Of a stretch of 64,000 nucleotides of DNA, positions 33,392-41,964 are shown piece by piece (positions within the stretch are counted from its first letter, which is position 1; each line of letters opens with the position of its first letter). The DNA is from Diplocloster modestus (GTDB taxonomy: Bacteria; Bacillota; Clostridia; Lachnospirales; Lachnospiraceae), in the NCBI RefSeq assembly GCF_019042245.1, contig NZ_JAHQCX010000002.1:414267-478266 (forward strand), written 5' to 3'. The translations under genes and the position numbers were made by a program. Below the pieces are notes generated by a model. The model was not told where the DNA came from. It worked only from the letters and a program-made list of their open reading frames with translations, and made no database searches.

Positions 33392-34126
33392 ATGGGTATC
33401 CGGCAAAAGATATTTGATAAAATTGAACGTTCAAAGATCGGAAAGAGAATGATAACTGACCAAAGATATCGAATTATAACAACTGCGGCTTTCAGTTTTT
33501 TCATCAATCTGCTGTATGCTCTCTACAACGGGGTACTCGGTATGATGAACCGGTCTATATGGTTTATCTCCATGTGTGCGTATTATACCATTTTGAGTAC
33601 CCTGCGCTTTTCAGCCGTTTTGTGCGGACGCAAAAGCAATTCCACTGCTTCGGTTGATACAGAATATTTTGTGATGAAGCTGTCCGGCGTATTGCTTGCA
33701 GTATTAAGCTTTGTTTTGACCAGCGTAATTTATATCAGTTTAGTGGAAAATATTGCTGTAAGGCATGATACGGTTGTTATGATTACCATTGCCGCCTACA
33801 GCTTTTACAAAATCACAATGGCCATCATACGCGCAATCAAACAGCGCAAAAATCCTTCACCATTGCTGGCGGTCATCCGCAGCATTGGCTATGCGGATGT
33901 CGCCGCGTCTGTTTTAACTTTGCAGAGATCTATGCTTGCGTCCTTTGGTGAATCGTCTGATCCCCAAGCGCATACGATGAACATATTGACCGGGGCTGCT
34001 GTCTGCCTATTTATATTTACGCTCGGAACAATAATGACGATCAAGGGGATAAAAAGGAAAGGAAAATCAATATGGCAAAGTCCAAACTCATTAAGGCAAA
34101 TGAAAAAATTGCCGAGAAAGTCGTAG
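33392..34126 (+). CDS. Six-helix membrane protein, unknown function
   Basis: The product has 244 residues. A basic cytoplasmic head (IRQKIFDKIERSKIGKRM) precedes about six hydrophobic segments, including AAFSFFINLLYALYNGV, MKLSGVLLAVLSFVLTSVI and GAAVCLFIFTLGTIMTI. The last 55 nt overlap the next gene, so their translation is linked. No transporter or enzyme motif is visible. Together with its neighbours it resembles a small TetR-controlled membrane module seen in other Clostridia (recalled, not searched). Confidence 0.7.
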   Translation: MGIRQKIFDKIERSKIGKRMITDQRYRIITTAAFSFFINLLYALYNGVLGMMNRSIWFISMCAYYTILSTLRFSAVLCGRKSNSTASVDTEYFVMKLSGVLLAVLSFVLTSVIYISLVENIAVRHDTVVMITIAAYSFYKITMAIIRAIKQRKNPSPLLAVIRSIGYADVAASVLTLQRSMLASFGESSDPQAHTMNILTGAAVCLFIFTLGTIMTIKGIKRKGKSIWQSPNSLRQMKKLPRKS

Positions 34127-34272
34127 GAACTTTCGAAAAAATAGAGGATACCGTTGTTGGCGGGTATACCAAAATAGAGGATGCATTCGTTGACCGCTAT
34201 CTCACCAAAGACGGTGAGAGCATTGAAGAAGCAAAGGAACGTTTGAAACGGGAAAGTAAAACCTTAAAATAA
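34072..34272 (+). CDS. Small helical protein of the TetR-linked module
   Basis: The product has 66 charged residues with repeated motifs: KIAEKVVGTFEKIEDTVVGG then YTKIEDAFVDRYL, ending in IEEAKERLKRESK. It is probably a soluble or peripheral amphipathic helix protein. It starts inside the end of the preceding membrane-protein gene, with AGGAAAGGAAAA before the ATG. A GC hairpin (ACGCCCATGC...GCATGGGCGT, 34285-34314) just downstream may end the transcript. Function is unknown. Confidence 0.65.
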   Translation: MAKSKLIKANEKIAEKVVGTFEKIEDTVVGGYTKIEDAFVDRYLTKDGESIEEAKERLKRESKTLK

Positions 34273-34353
34273 TACCATATTACCAAACGCCCATGCCGCT
34301 GTGTGCATGGGCGTTTACCATAACGGACTCTGTCCCTCTGCCGTTCCGCTTGG

Positions 34354-35265
34354 TTAATCGGCTTTCTCAGTGATAGGTTCATCCCGGTATTTCAAAAACT
34401 CCACAATTTCTCCCGACGGTCCATAAACGGCTCCCAGATGCATAGACTCCGGGATATCCACATCTTTGATTTCTCCCTTTAACCTGGCACCATATTCCAG
34501 AGCACGTTCCACCGCGGCCTCTACATCTTCCACGATCAGTGCCAGGTGAATAAAGCAGCCGTTTCGCTCTTCAAAATCATCTGGCAGTTCTTCCCGGCCT
34601 TCACCCAGGACTTCCAGTATACCTCCCGCGTTCAGCCGGATCATACAGGCCGGAAATCCTTTCGGATGATTCCATTGGGCATAGCAGGTACCGCCCAATC
34701 CCTCGGTATAGAACGCTTTTGCTGATTCAAAGTCCTTCACCCGGACAGCCAGATGATGGATTCCTATTTTTTGTCCCATGTTGATTTCCTCCTGATCTTT
34801 ATGTATCCTAATTTTGACGATCACTTTTTTTACGTTCTGTTTCTCTTTCCCGTTCACGTCACATCTGGTCTTATGGCAGTCCTCGGGAGTGAACACCGCG
34901 TAATCTCCCTCCTGGAGAATCAAAGCGACAGACTTTGGTGTTTCCTGGTAGAACACGATGTCTTCCTCCGGACGATAGGGAACAGCCTCTTGGTGAAAAT
35001 TTTCAATGTTACTGATGAGAATTTTCTCCGTTCCCTCAATTATGTACTGAACATCCAGATATGCACGATGCGCTTCAAATTTTAATTCCTCTTCCCCCGA
35101 AGTTTTATAGACCTGGACGACCGCGAACATTCGGTCGCCGTCTATTTCCACCCTACCTTCGGGCAGTGTTTTTAAATCTGTATGTTTCAGATAGTCCAGC
35201 GCTTTGGCAAGCTCCTGACCTATCCAGCCGTATGTCCCGGCAGATTCCAGTTTTTCGATTATCAT
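34354..35265 (-). CDS. YhcH/YiaL-type cupin fused to a VOC/glyoxalase domain
   Basis: The product has 303 residues. Residues 1-155 are a complete YhcH/YjgK/YiaL (DUF386) domain with EAHRAYLDVQYIIEG and FTPEDCHKTRC, which hold the metal His/Asp ligands. Residues 163-300 are a VOC domain (IGIHHLAVRVKDFESAKAFY, FIHLALIVEDVEAAVERALE). At the junction the DNA reads CAGGAGGAAATCAACATG, so a full ribosome binding site and ATG (34777-34779) begin the second domain in the same frame. The two may be made both fused and separately. YhcH proteins act on sugars or sialic acid derivatives; the VOC activity is unknown. Confidence 0.8.
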   Translation of the reverse strand: MIIEKLESAGTYGWIGQELAKALDYLKHTDLKTLPEGRVEIDGDRMFAVVQVYKTSGEEELKFEAHRAYLDVQYIIEGTEKILISNIENFHQEAVPYRPEEDIVFYQETPKSVALILQEGDYAVFTPEDCHKTRCDVNGKEKQNVKKVIVKIRIHKDQEEINMGQKIGIHHLAVRVKDFESAKAFYTEGLGGTCYAQWNHPKGFPACMIRLNAGGILEVLGEGREELPDDFEERNGCFIHLALIVEDVEAAVERALEYGARLKGEIKDVDIPESMHLGAVYGPSGEIVEFLKYRDEPITEKAD

Positions 35266-35304
35266 ATTCTCACCTGCTGTTATTCTGATTCTTGATGATT
35301 TTAT

Positions 35305-35766
35305 TTAGACTCTGACTTTAACTACCGCTTTCCTGATCCGGACGGTTTCACCGTTTTTGGGAAAACAGATCATTTTGTGGGCATCCTCCGGGAACAGGAT
35401 CGACATTTCCCCCTCTGACAACCTCACATGGGCAGCATATTCCCGTGGCTCATAGAACTGTACATCCTGTTCTGTGTCGTATTCTCCGTTTGGAGCAAAC
35501 TCAGAACGGTCCCCAATCAGCAGTTCCAATTCTCCATTTAACACATATTGAATATCGATGTATTTCCTGTGCGTTTCATATGCCGCGTCAATAGGGGTTT
35601 CAACGCAGAAACTTTGCAGCATCATATAGATTTCTTCACCGTCTATTTCATAGGTGCCGTCTTCCATGGCATTCAAATTGTGGTCTTTTAGATATCGCAC
35701 CGCTTTATGGATGCGGGCGGTCAAATATCCATAATCTCTCTCCCATAAAATACTACCCGTTATCAT
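35305..35766 (-). CDS. YhcH/YjgK/YiaL-family protein
   Basis: The product has 153 residues from ATG 35764-35766, where GGAGG gives good spacing. ETPIDAAYETHRKYIDIQYVLNG and FPEDAHKMICF carry the conserved metal-binding His and Asp of the family, a cupin-like beta barrel. Members are linked to sialic acid, gulonate and other sugar-acid breakdown. It is a paralogue of the first half of the next gene, 39 nt away. Its ribosome binding site lies within a dispersed repeat also found before the hydantoinase-family gene. Confidence 0.85.
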   Translation of the reverse strand: MITGSILWERDYGYLTARIHKAVRYLKDHNLNAMEDGTYEIDGEEIYMMLQSFCVETPIDAAYETHRKYIDIQYVLNGELELLIGDRSEFAPNGEYDTEQDVQFYEPREYAAHVRLSEGEMSILFPEDAHKMICFPKNGETVRIRKAVVKVRV

Positions 35767-35768
35767 AA

Positions 35769-35835
35769 TTTCCTCCAGTGTCGCATTTACTGCGACTAGA
35801 TTCAGGTATGCGCTTCCGCGCTTTCCTCCAGTGCC
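35769..35835. repeat. Repeat carrying a ribosome binding site, copy A
   Basis: On the minus strand the unit reads CACTGGAGGAAAGCGCGGAA, GCGCATACCTGA, then TCGCAGTAAATGCGACACTG and GGAGGAAA before an ATG. It covers the last codons of the PPC-protein gene and the leader of the YhcH gene. GTCGCAG/CTGCGAC-type arms form a short hairpin just ahead of the GGAGG. It matches the unit at 40417-40499. Confidence 0.65.
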
Positions 35836-36251
35836 AGCGGTCCCCATTCTGTCGGCCGTCGCACAAGATGCAGTTCCCTGTGTTCATAAATGACGATCTC
35901 TGCCAGATAAATTACACGGCACCCTGGTTCCAGATGGCCGCCCACCGCTTTTTCTTTATCGGAGACAACGGCGTGAATATGAGCTTCGCCGTCGGCAATG
36001 ATACCAGTCATGGATACCAGCTCCAGCGGATAATCCTGCCAGGTCGGGAAATCCTCCTCGGCCGGAAATCGGTCGATCGTGTTGATCATGTGCAGAGTAC
36101 ATCTGTCCAGCGTACCGTACCCGCAGACAAGCGTACCGTCTTTTATTTCCTGTTCGCGAATTACCTGTTCAATGGATTCCCTTAACAGATCACCTTTGTT
36201 CAGACGGATCACAAAAACCCGTCCTCCGCCCTCTGACGCATAACATTTCAT
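35802..36251 (-). CDS. PPC/DUF296-domain protein
   Basis: The product has 149 residues. FVIRLNKGDLLRESIEQVIREQEI at the start and AHIHAVVSDKEKAVGGHLEPG then RVIYLAEIVI are characteristic of the PPC domain, including the His-x-His and GGHL metal site. The bacterial forms are trimeric proteins without an AT-hook, mostly of unknown role. The last codons (LEESAEAHT) come from the dispersed repeat described at 35769-35835, so the natural C-terminus seems to have been replaced or extended. It precedes two YhcH genes. Confidence 0.82.
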   Translation of the reverse strand: MKCYASEGGGRVFVIRLNKGDLLRESIEQVIREQEIKDGTLVCGYGTLDRCTLHMINTIDRFPAEEDFPTWQDYPLELVSMTGIIADGEAHIHAVVSDKEKAVGGHLEPGCRVIYLAEIVIYEHRELHLVRRPTEWGPLALEESAEAHT

Positions 36252-36631
36252 AAATTATTCTTCCTTTCTCAAAAGTTAACACCTGCCGTGTATTTAAAAC
36301 CGCATAAATAAATCCTGCCCGGTAAACCTAAGTCTGCCCGGTAAACCTAAATCTGACTGACATCTGAAACTGATACGTTATATGCGTCTGGGAAATAAAA
36401 AGATTGGATTACCATCCTTAAAATATAAGAATCTCAGAGTAGTGACGTAAATGAAAAGGAGATCCACAGTCATTGCTGTGGGAAGGAAAAACAGGTTGGG
36501 ATAATATATAGAACGAGTTCAGCAGGTATATACAAAGGAACCGATCATGAATCTCTGCGATACAGCAGCCTGCTGCCAGGCTGCCGGACCGCCTGCAGTG
36601 TACTGCTGCAGGGTCCGGATCGGCTCTTCTG
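36252..36631. other. Non-coding gap with a tandem repeat and a GC hairpin
   Basis: Two direct copies of CTGCCCGGTAAACCTAARTC lie at 36315-36352. A strong hairpin at 36584-36618 pairs CCGGACC with GGTCCGG and CTGCAG with CTGCAG, just past the IclR gene stop at 36632. It lacks a T run on the minus strand, so it may be an imperfect terminator. No gene is supported here. Confidence 0.5.
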
Positions 36632-37402
36632 TCAGATCAATTCTTTCGCCTGACCCACAATGTTATACAGATCTTCCACGATGCTGTTGATCGTATATTG
36701 GAAAATATTTTTCATGGGTCCGGCCAGACCGATCGACGCCAGTATTTGCCGATTATGATCCAGGGCTGGAACGGCGATACAAGTCTGTCCGTCACTTTCC
36801 TGCTCGAGTTCGATTGCGTATCCATTATTTTGTATGGTATTAAACTCCCCGTCTAAGGCTTCCCAATCCGTGAGCGTATTAGGCTTGAGCTTGACCAGCG
36901 GATGCTTGCGGTATTCCTGCAGAACTGCATCCTCACTGTAAGCCATCAGGCATTTGCCAAGGGCGCTGGTATGGCTGAGTACAATCGCACCTTCTTCGAT
37001 CGCGTTGCGCGGCACATATTCGCTCCGGCATACTTTCAGGGCGATCACATGCTGGGGAATCGCCGGAGATTGATACGACGGGATCGCCACATAGACCGTC
37101 TCCTTATACTTCTCCGCGATCCTGACAGCCATATTCTGAAATACATTTACCAATGGAATATTTTCCTTGACGGTCTTGCCGATGGTATACAAACGCAGGC
37201 CAAGACCGTACTTTGCATTTTTCTCATTCTGGTAAACATATCCTCTGGCTTTCAGCGTGGAAAGCATACGGTAAACCGTGCTGCCAAACAGCTGGGTCCC
37301 ATCACTGATCTCGCTGATACTGGCTTCGTGCCCGCAATGGTATAAGAACTCTATGATATCAATGGCTCTGTTTAACGATTGGATAGGTGGATTCGATGAC
37401 AT
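36632..37402 (-). CDS. IclR-family transcriptional regulator
   Basis: The product has 256 residues from ATG 37400-37402, preceded by AAGGGAA. The winged helix-turn-helix is at the N-terminus (IQSLNRAIDIIEFLYHCG, SISEISDGTQLFGSTVYRML). The effector domain follows, with LSHTSALGKCLMAY and QTCIAVPALDHNRQILASIGLAGP. It is last in the run after the aldolase, permease and hydantoinase-family genes, so it most likely controls that block. Three ATTTCRCAWTRYGWAAT-type palindromes upstream of the aldolase are good candidate operators. Confidence 0.92.
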   Translation of the reverse strand: MSSNPPIQSLNRAIDIIEFLYHCGHEASISEISDGTQLFGSTVYRMLSTLKARGYVYQNEKNAKYGLGLRLYTIGKTVKENIPLVNVFQNMAVRIAEKYKETVYVAIPSYQSPAIPQHVIALKVCRSEYVPRNAIEEGAIVLSHTSALGKCLMAYSEDAVLQEYRKHPLVKLKPNTLTDWEALDGEFNTIQNNGYAIELEQESDGQTCIAVPALDHNRQILASIGLAGPMKNIFQYTINSIVEDLYNIVGQAKELI

Positions 37403-37491
37403 GGCATTTCCCTTCAATAAGTGCATAAACCCTTATAATATACAGATTATACACTTTTCTGTAATATCTTGTCAACGAGAGCTCCTCCGAA

Positions 37492-38259
37492 TTAAGCGCC
37501 TGTTTTACATTCCTTCTCTTCGTTTCTCTTTCTGATTTCCCAGAACAGTGCATGGGCCGCATCCGGATTATACGGATAGGACAAAAGCACATCCAGCACA
37601 TAGGGCCAGAATTCAAGCCCCAGTAACTCTTTTGCAAAACTCATTGCAGCTATTTCACTCAGGCACTGGACGTGTGCTTTATTTTCCAGCGCTTTTATTT
37701 TCCAGAGCACCACCGTAGTATTTCTTGTTACGATGTCCTGTTGATTCGTCATTTCGATCCAGTGGAAAATCTCATGGGCCAGAAGAATATCGGGGATTTT
37801 GTCTATCTCTATAAGCTCATCTAATTTTTCCTGCCGGAACACTTGATCCGCCCTGGTCAGGCAATCCTGATAAACTTCTATCTGATCCGGCTCGGTAAAT
37901 TGGGCAAAGAGCACCTGGGTTCCCTTCTCCGGTGTTTCCGGACAGGTAACCTGCAGTCCCAGCGTTTTTGCCAGAGTCTTCGGGTCCGCCGTCTGATACT
38001 GTTCGGAGTAGCTTTTGGCATATAAGGCCCCGCAGGCAGCTGCCTGCTCCGCAAGTTCTTCTCTTTGTTCTCCGCTCAGACGCCCCCGCATTTTCTCCCG
38101 GGCAAAGGCATAGGCTCCCCAGGTCGCAGCGGGCACATCAAGCAGATAACGGCACATTTCTTCCAGCGAAAGCCTCTCCATCGCCAGCTCCGGCACTGCC
38201 ATTTCCTGATACCTCTTCATATAAAAATTCCCGATTTGTTTAAACAATCCTTCTCCCAT
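37492..38259 (-). CDS. Zincin-like protein with HEIFH motif, function unknown
   Basis: The product has 255 residues. ILLAHEIFHWIE places a HExxH zinc motif at residues 162-166, and CLSEIAAMSFAKEL about 40 residues later resembles the third-ligand ExxAxxFA helix of ImmA/IrrE-type peptidases. The N-terminal 100 residues are helical and unfamiliar. No signal peptide is present, so it acts in the cytoplasm. It lies 28 nt after the hydantoinase-family gene, suggesting a role in that protein's maturation or an unrelated hydrolysis. The enzymatic role is inferred from the motif only. Confidence 0.6.
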   Translation of the reverse strand: MGEGLFKQIGNFYMKRYQEMAVPELAMERLSLEEMCRYLLDVPAATWGAYAFAREKMRGRLSGEQREELAEQAAACGALYAKSYSEQYQTADPKTLAKTLGLQVTCPETPEKGTQVLFAQFTEPDQIEVYQDCLTRADQVFRQEKLDELIEIDKIPDILLAHEIFHWIEMTNQQDIVTRNTTVVLWKIKALENKAHVQCLSEIAAMSFAKELLGLEFWPYVLDVLLSYPYNPDAAHALFWEIRKRNEEKECKTGA

Positions 38260-38287
38260 TCTTTACCTCCATGCCTGCGGTTTGGTA

Positions 38288-40414
38288 CTATAATTGATTT
38301 CTCGCGCCCACCAATAGGATCTCATCCTCTTCGTCCAAAATGGAAATCTCGATATCCATCAGCATCAGAATCTGGTCCAGATCGTTGGTTCCATTGAAAT
38401 CCACGACCTTTCCCCCGACGCATATATAATAGTCCGGCCTTAATATGCTGTCCGCATTGTAGGTCGCTATATTTTCATAGTAATTTCTGACCGCACCCTG
38501 ATAGTCCTTTACCTTGACCGTCATGGCATCCCCGTCGGTCCGCTGAACTTTAATAAAGCCTTTTTTGTCCAGGATCCTGATCGGATTCTTATTTTCCTTC
38601 ACTCCGCTGTATACATAGAAATGTTCGTTGGAGGTCAGAAGTTTTATATCTTTTACCTGTTCCCCGAAATCCTTCGTCGCGATTTCCCGGGCCTCCTTTT
38701 CTGAACACTCCGACATCAGATCTCCTGTCTTCACCTCCGTGGATCCCAGGGCAATGGCCGTTACTTTGGAGGTCTGGGAGTCGATCTCGATGTGGACGTC
38801 CACACTTTCCGGGGTAGCGCCGCTTTCGATGGCTTTGTTAATAGCTTCCAGTTTAATATTGCGTATATCATTTGCAGACGGGTTCGGAATGATCCGTTCC
38901 ACCACGTCTCTGACCATGGCCAGTGCCACGCCAATGGAGGAAATCACTTCCGCATTCTCCGGTATGCTGTATTGCACTCCCATCTTTTTCGCGAAATAGA
39001 CGATCAGTGCCGCGGCTCCTCCGCCGACTCCTACCAGGGAAATCTGTTCGGTTTCCACTTTGTATTTTTCCGCCAGTTCCAGAATGATCGGTTCGATCTT
39101 CCTGTAAGAACGTTCCATGATCTGGGCCGCCAGTTCTTCCACTGTGACCCCGAGATACTCTGCCACAGGCGCCATGGCTTTTCGGGCAGCTTCTGCATTT
39201 CCATAAGAAAAATATTCCGGGTCTACCAGGCCCAGCACATTGGCCGCGCAGGAATTGGTGATGGTGATCCGTTTGCCGCTTTTTAATTTGACAGCCACAT
39301 AATCTGCCGGGTCCCCGGGTTTCGGTGAGAACAGTTCAAGCTGCGGCTCCTCGATTTCTTTTATATCGGTATAGACCGCATAGTCCAGTCCGGCGATATG
39401 GGCACTTCTGGGGCCCACATCGATCACACCTGATTTGTTCAGACGCACCATACTGCCGCCCGCGCATCCCAACACGCGCACATCCAGGGAACTGATGTAG
39501 GTCTTATGGCCTCCAACGATGGAATAATCGATGGCAGGGCGTCCGTTCTTGATCACTCCAATATTAGTTGTGGTACCGCCCACTTCAAAATATATCCCGT
39601 TGGATGCTCTCAGATAAATCAGGGAACCCATGACGGAAGCCGCCGGACCGGACAGCATGGTCAGGATGGGGCGTTTTTTTACCTCATTGATCTCCATTAC
39701 ACCGCCGTCTCCGCGCATGATCATAAGCGGTACCTGGACTCCTGCCTGCCGCACACTCTGTTCGGTACTGGTGGCCGTGTTCAGCATTTTCGGCAGGATA
39801 CTGGCATTGATGGCCGCCGTCCTGGTTCTTCTGGTCAGCCCGTACAGCTTCGTGATATCCGCAGCCGCCGTGGAAGGCAGCTCCATTTCTTTCGCTATAT
39901 GTTTGATCCGCTTCTCCTGTTCACTGTCATCCACCCCAAAAGCCATGGAAGCCACCATAACCTGGGCTCCCTGTCCCTTCAGGCTGTTCAGCTCTTCCTT
40001 GATCTTCTCATCGGTCAGCTCTTTCTTTTTGATAAAGGTATTAAATATTTCAATCACTTTCCCGGCGGCAATATCGATATCTGCGATTTTCAGCTGTTTT
40101 TTCGCCAGCAATCCCTCCAGCCCGCCTCCGGCCACACCGACGATTCCCACTTTGGCTACATCGCCCTCTACCAGTGCATTGGTGGCTTGCGTGGTGGAGT
40201 GGGCCACAAAGATAACTTCCTCCGGCCTGATGTTATTATCCGCCAGACAATTTTGAAATGCCTGAACAACTCCGGCTGCCACGCCGGCTTTATCGTCATG
40301 GGTCGTCTTGACCGAGGATTTTCCGATGATCTCGTGGGTGGTATTGTCGATTGCCACCGCCTTCGTATGCGTCCCCCCCACGTCAATCCCTATTCTTACT
40401 AGTCTGTCGCTCAT
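38288..40414 (-). CDS. Hydantoinase/oxoprolinase-family protein (HyuA-like)
   Basis: The product has 708 residues. RIGIDVGGTHTKAVAID at residues 7-23 is the ATP-phosphate loop of the actin-like fold. VAHSTTQATNALVEGD, GDGGVMEINE and LSGPAASVMGSL are hallmarks of the HyuA/5-oxoprolinase A group. GGTTTNIGVI is the second phosphate loop. These proteins hydrolyse or carboxylate cyclic amides or ketones with ATP, usually with a HyuB partner, which is not present here. It sits between the permease and a zincin-like gene, behind a tandem copy of the ribosome-binding-site repeat. Confidence 0.85.
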   Translation of the reverse strand: MSDRLVRIGIDVGGTHTKAVAIDNTTHEIIGKSSVKTTHDDKAGVAAGVVQAFQNCLADNNIRPEEVIFVAHSTTQATNALVEGDVAKVGIVGVAGGGLEGLLAKKQLKIADIDIAAGKVIEIFNTFIKKKELTDEKIKEELNSLKGQGAQVMVASMAFGVDDSEQEKRIKHIAKEMELPSTAAADITKLYGLTRRTRTAAINASILPKMLNTATSTEQSVRQAGVQVPLMIMRGDGGVMEINEVKKRPILTMLSGPAASVMGSLIYLRASNGIYFEVGGTTTNIGVIKNGRPAIDYSIVGGHKTYISSLDVRVLGCAGGSMVRLNKSGVIDVGPRSAHIAGLDYAVYTDIKEIEEPQLELFSPKPGDPADYVAVKLKSGKRITITNSCAANVLGLVDPEYFSYGNAEAARKAMAPVAEYLGVTVEELAAQIMERSYRKIEPIILELAEKYKVETEQISLVGVGGGAAALIVYFAKKMGVQYSIPENAEVISSIGVALAMVRDVVERIIPNPSANDIRNIKLEAINKAIESGATPESVDVHIEIDSQTSKVTAIALGSTEVKTGDLMSECSEKEAREIATKDFGEQVKDIKLLTSNEHFYVYSGVKENKNPIRILDKKGFIKVQRTDGDAMTVKVKDYQGAVRNYYENIATYNADSILRPDYYICVGGKVVDFNGTNDLDQILMLMDIEISILDEEDEILLVGARNQL

Positions 40415-40416
40415 GC

Positions 40417-40499
40417 TTTCCTCCAGTGCCGCATTTACTGCGGCATTTATTCAGGTATGCGCTTCGCGCGCTTCCTCCAGTGCCGCATTTACTGCGGCC
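40417..40499. repeat. Repeat carrying a ribosome binding site, tandem copy B
   Basis: Two head-to-tail units, each with GCCGCAGTAAATGCGGC forming a hairpin and CACTGGAGGAA after it on the minus strand, linked by GCGCGCGAAGCGCATACCTG. The second unit supplies the GGAGG of the gene starting at 40414. It is nearly the same as the unit at 35769-35835. Confidence 0.7.
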
Positions 40500-40592
40500 A
40501 TATCTTTATTTTACCACAGATACCAGGCATTCCGCTTACTGTTTTGACAACCGGGAAACGGAATGCCCCGGTACGATATCCTTTGAATCCAC

Positions 40593-41939
40593 TTAGAATG
40601 CCATAGATCCAAACATAAAGTAGGTAATTACAGCCAGCACAATACAGATAATCCAGCCGCAAGGTATACTGTGTTTTAAGTAATCCTTACTCTCATTTTT
40701 TGTGTAATTTAACCCCCACACGATCCAAGACTGGGTAATACAGCAGGAAATATTCATGGTCATGGTCGGTGCGTAGAACAGCGGATACAGGATGATCGTG
40801 CTGAAACCAAGTCCTTTTAAGATTCCCAGCATAGCCGCTCCGGAGCCCGCCAGTGTAAGAGGTCCGCGGAACAGTCCCAGAGGCGCGAATACGGCAAACA
40901 GAATACAGATCCCGATCACCGATTTCGGGATCACGCCGCCGAGTACTGCGTGGAAATACGGTGCGCAGATGCTGGCCGCCTTGTTGAACGCCTGGATAAA
41001 CATCATAAAGCAGAGCAGAGGTGCGGTATCTATAACGCCGTCATTAAAGTTCTTGGTGATCACTCTCGCGGTCTCTGTAAAGCTGGTCAGCCTGCCGCAA
41101 GCCAGCAGCGCCAGGAATGCCGAAACCAGAAAAGCAAAACAGATCGGAATCTTTAAAATAATAACCATGGCTACCGGAAGGAACGGAATCAACAGAGCGA
41201 TTCCCGGCACCTTCTTCTCCTGAGGAGCTACTGTCTGTGCCGCCCACGCGTGGGATACGGCTTTCTTTTTCTTAGAGGCGATAATAGTGTAGACAATGCA
41301 GACTACCAGCTGAACAATCAGTGCTGCAATACCAAACTTCAGGAACGGTCCGTTGTAGACATAGCTGTCATCCCCGTAGTAGATCTGGTATTGGTTAAAG
41401 GGCAGGACATTGATATACAGGCCTGCGCCGATGGCCAGCATAAAGGAGGTCAGAGCCACTCTCTTGTTGATTCCCAGGGATAACAGGATCGGCAGTACGA
41501 TTACTCCGATGGCGATTACCGCGCCGGTTCCGAACATACTGCTGAAGATCCCCGCAACCACTACGGACAGCAGCACAGAGGTGATAACCGGCTTGTCGCC
41601 GCCCAGCTCCACGGTTTTTCGGATCAGCGCCGCCGCGATACCGGTATCCAGCAGAACTCTTCCGAAGAAAGCGCCGAAGAAAAACAGGATCGTATTCGCG
41701 CCGTTATTCGTAAACGCGTTCTGGAATACCTCTTCAATGACTGACATAACCGACAGTGACGCGATCCCTTCGTTTGCGCTTAAAAACGAGTCGCTGGCAA
41801 AATAATGTCCAACTGTCGCAAATATCGCCCACAAGGTAGCCATAATCAGAACGCCCAGTGCCATGTTGCCGCCTTTGACGGCATATACTACGAGACAAAC
41901 AAATGTTAAAAGCAGAAGAACCCCAATAACAAATTCCAT
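40593..41939 (-). CDS. Ion-transporter-superfamily permease (organic acid type)
   Basis: The product has 448 residues with about 11-12 helices. Hairpin-like segments SSMFGTGAVIAIGVIVLPIL and GPLTLAGSGAAMLGIL resemble the re-entrant regions of gluconate, citrate and C4-dicarboxylate carriers. NNGANTILFFFGAFFGRVLLDTG is similar to the early helices of such proteins. It should take up an organic or sugar acid in symport with a cation. It lies between the HpaI-type aldolase and the hydantoinase-family gene (25 nt and about 180 nt), so it probably imports the precursor of the aldolase substrate. Confidence 0.75.
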   Translation of the reverse strand: MEFVIGVLLLLTFVCLVVYAVKGGNMALGVLIMATLWAIFATVGHYFASDSFLSANEGIASLSVMSVIEEVFQNAFTNNGANTILFFFGAFFGRVLLDTGIAAALIRKTVELGGDKPVITSVLLSVVVAGIFSSMFGTGAVIAIGVIVLPILLSLGINKRVALTSFMLAIGAGLYINVLPFNQYQIYYGDDSYVYNGPFLKFGIAALIVQLVVCIVYTIIASKKKKAVSHAWAAQTVAPQEKKVPGIALLIPFLPVAMVIILKIPICFAFLVSAFLALLACGRLTSFTETARVITKNFNDGVIDTAPLLCFMMFIQAFNKAASICAPYFHAVLGGVIPKSVIGICILFAVFAPLGLFRGPLTLAGSGAAMLGILKGLGFSTIILYPLFYAPTMTMNISCCITQSWIVWGLNYTKNESKDYLKHSIPCGWIICIVLAVITYFMFGSMAF

Positions 41940-41964
41940 ACTATTCTCCTTTTCTCATTCAAGT

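Noticed and set aside
39506..40402. Plus-strand open frame of 298 codons
   Set aside because: Antisense to the hydantoinase-family gene with its two phosphate loops; no start signal and no domain.
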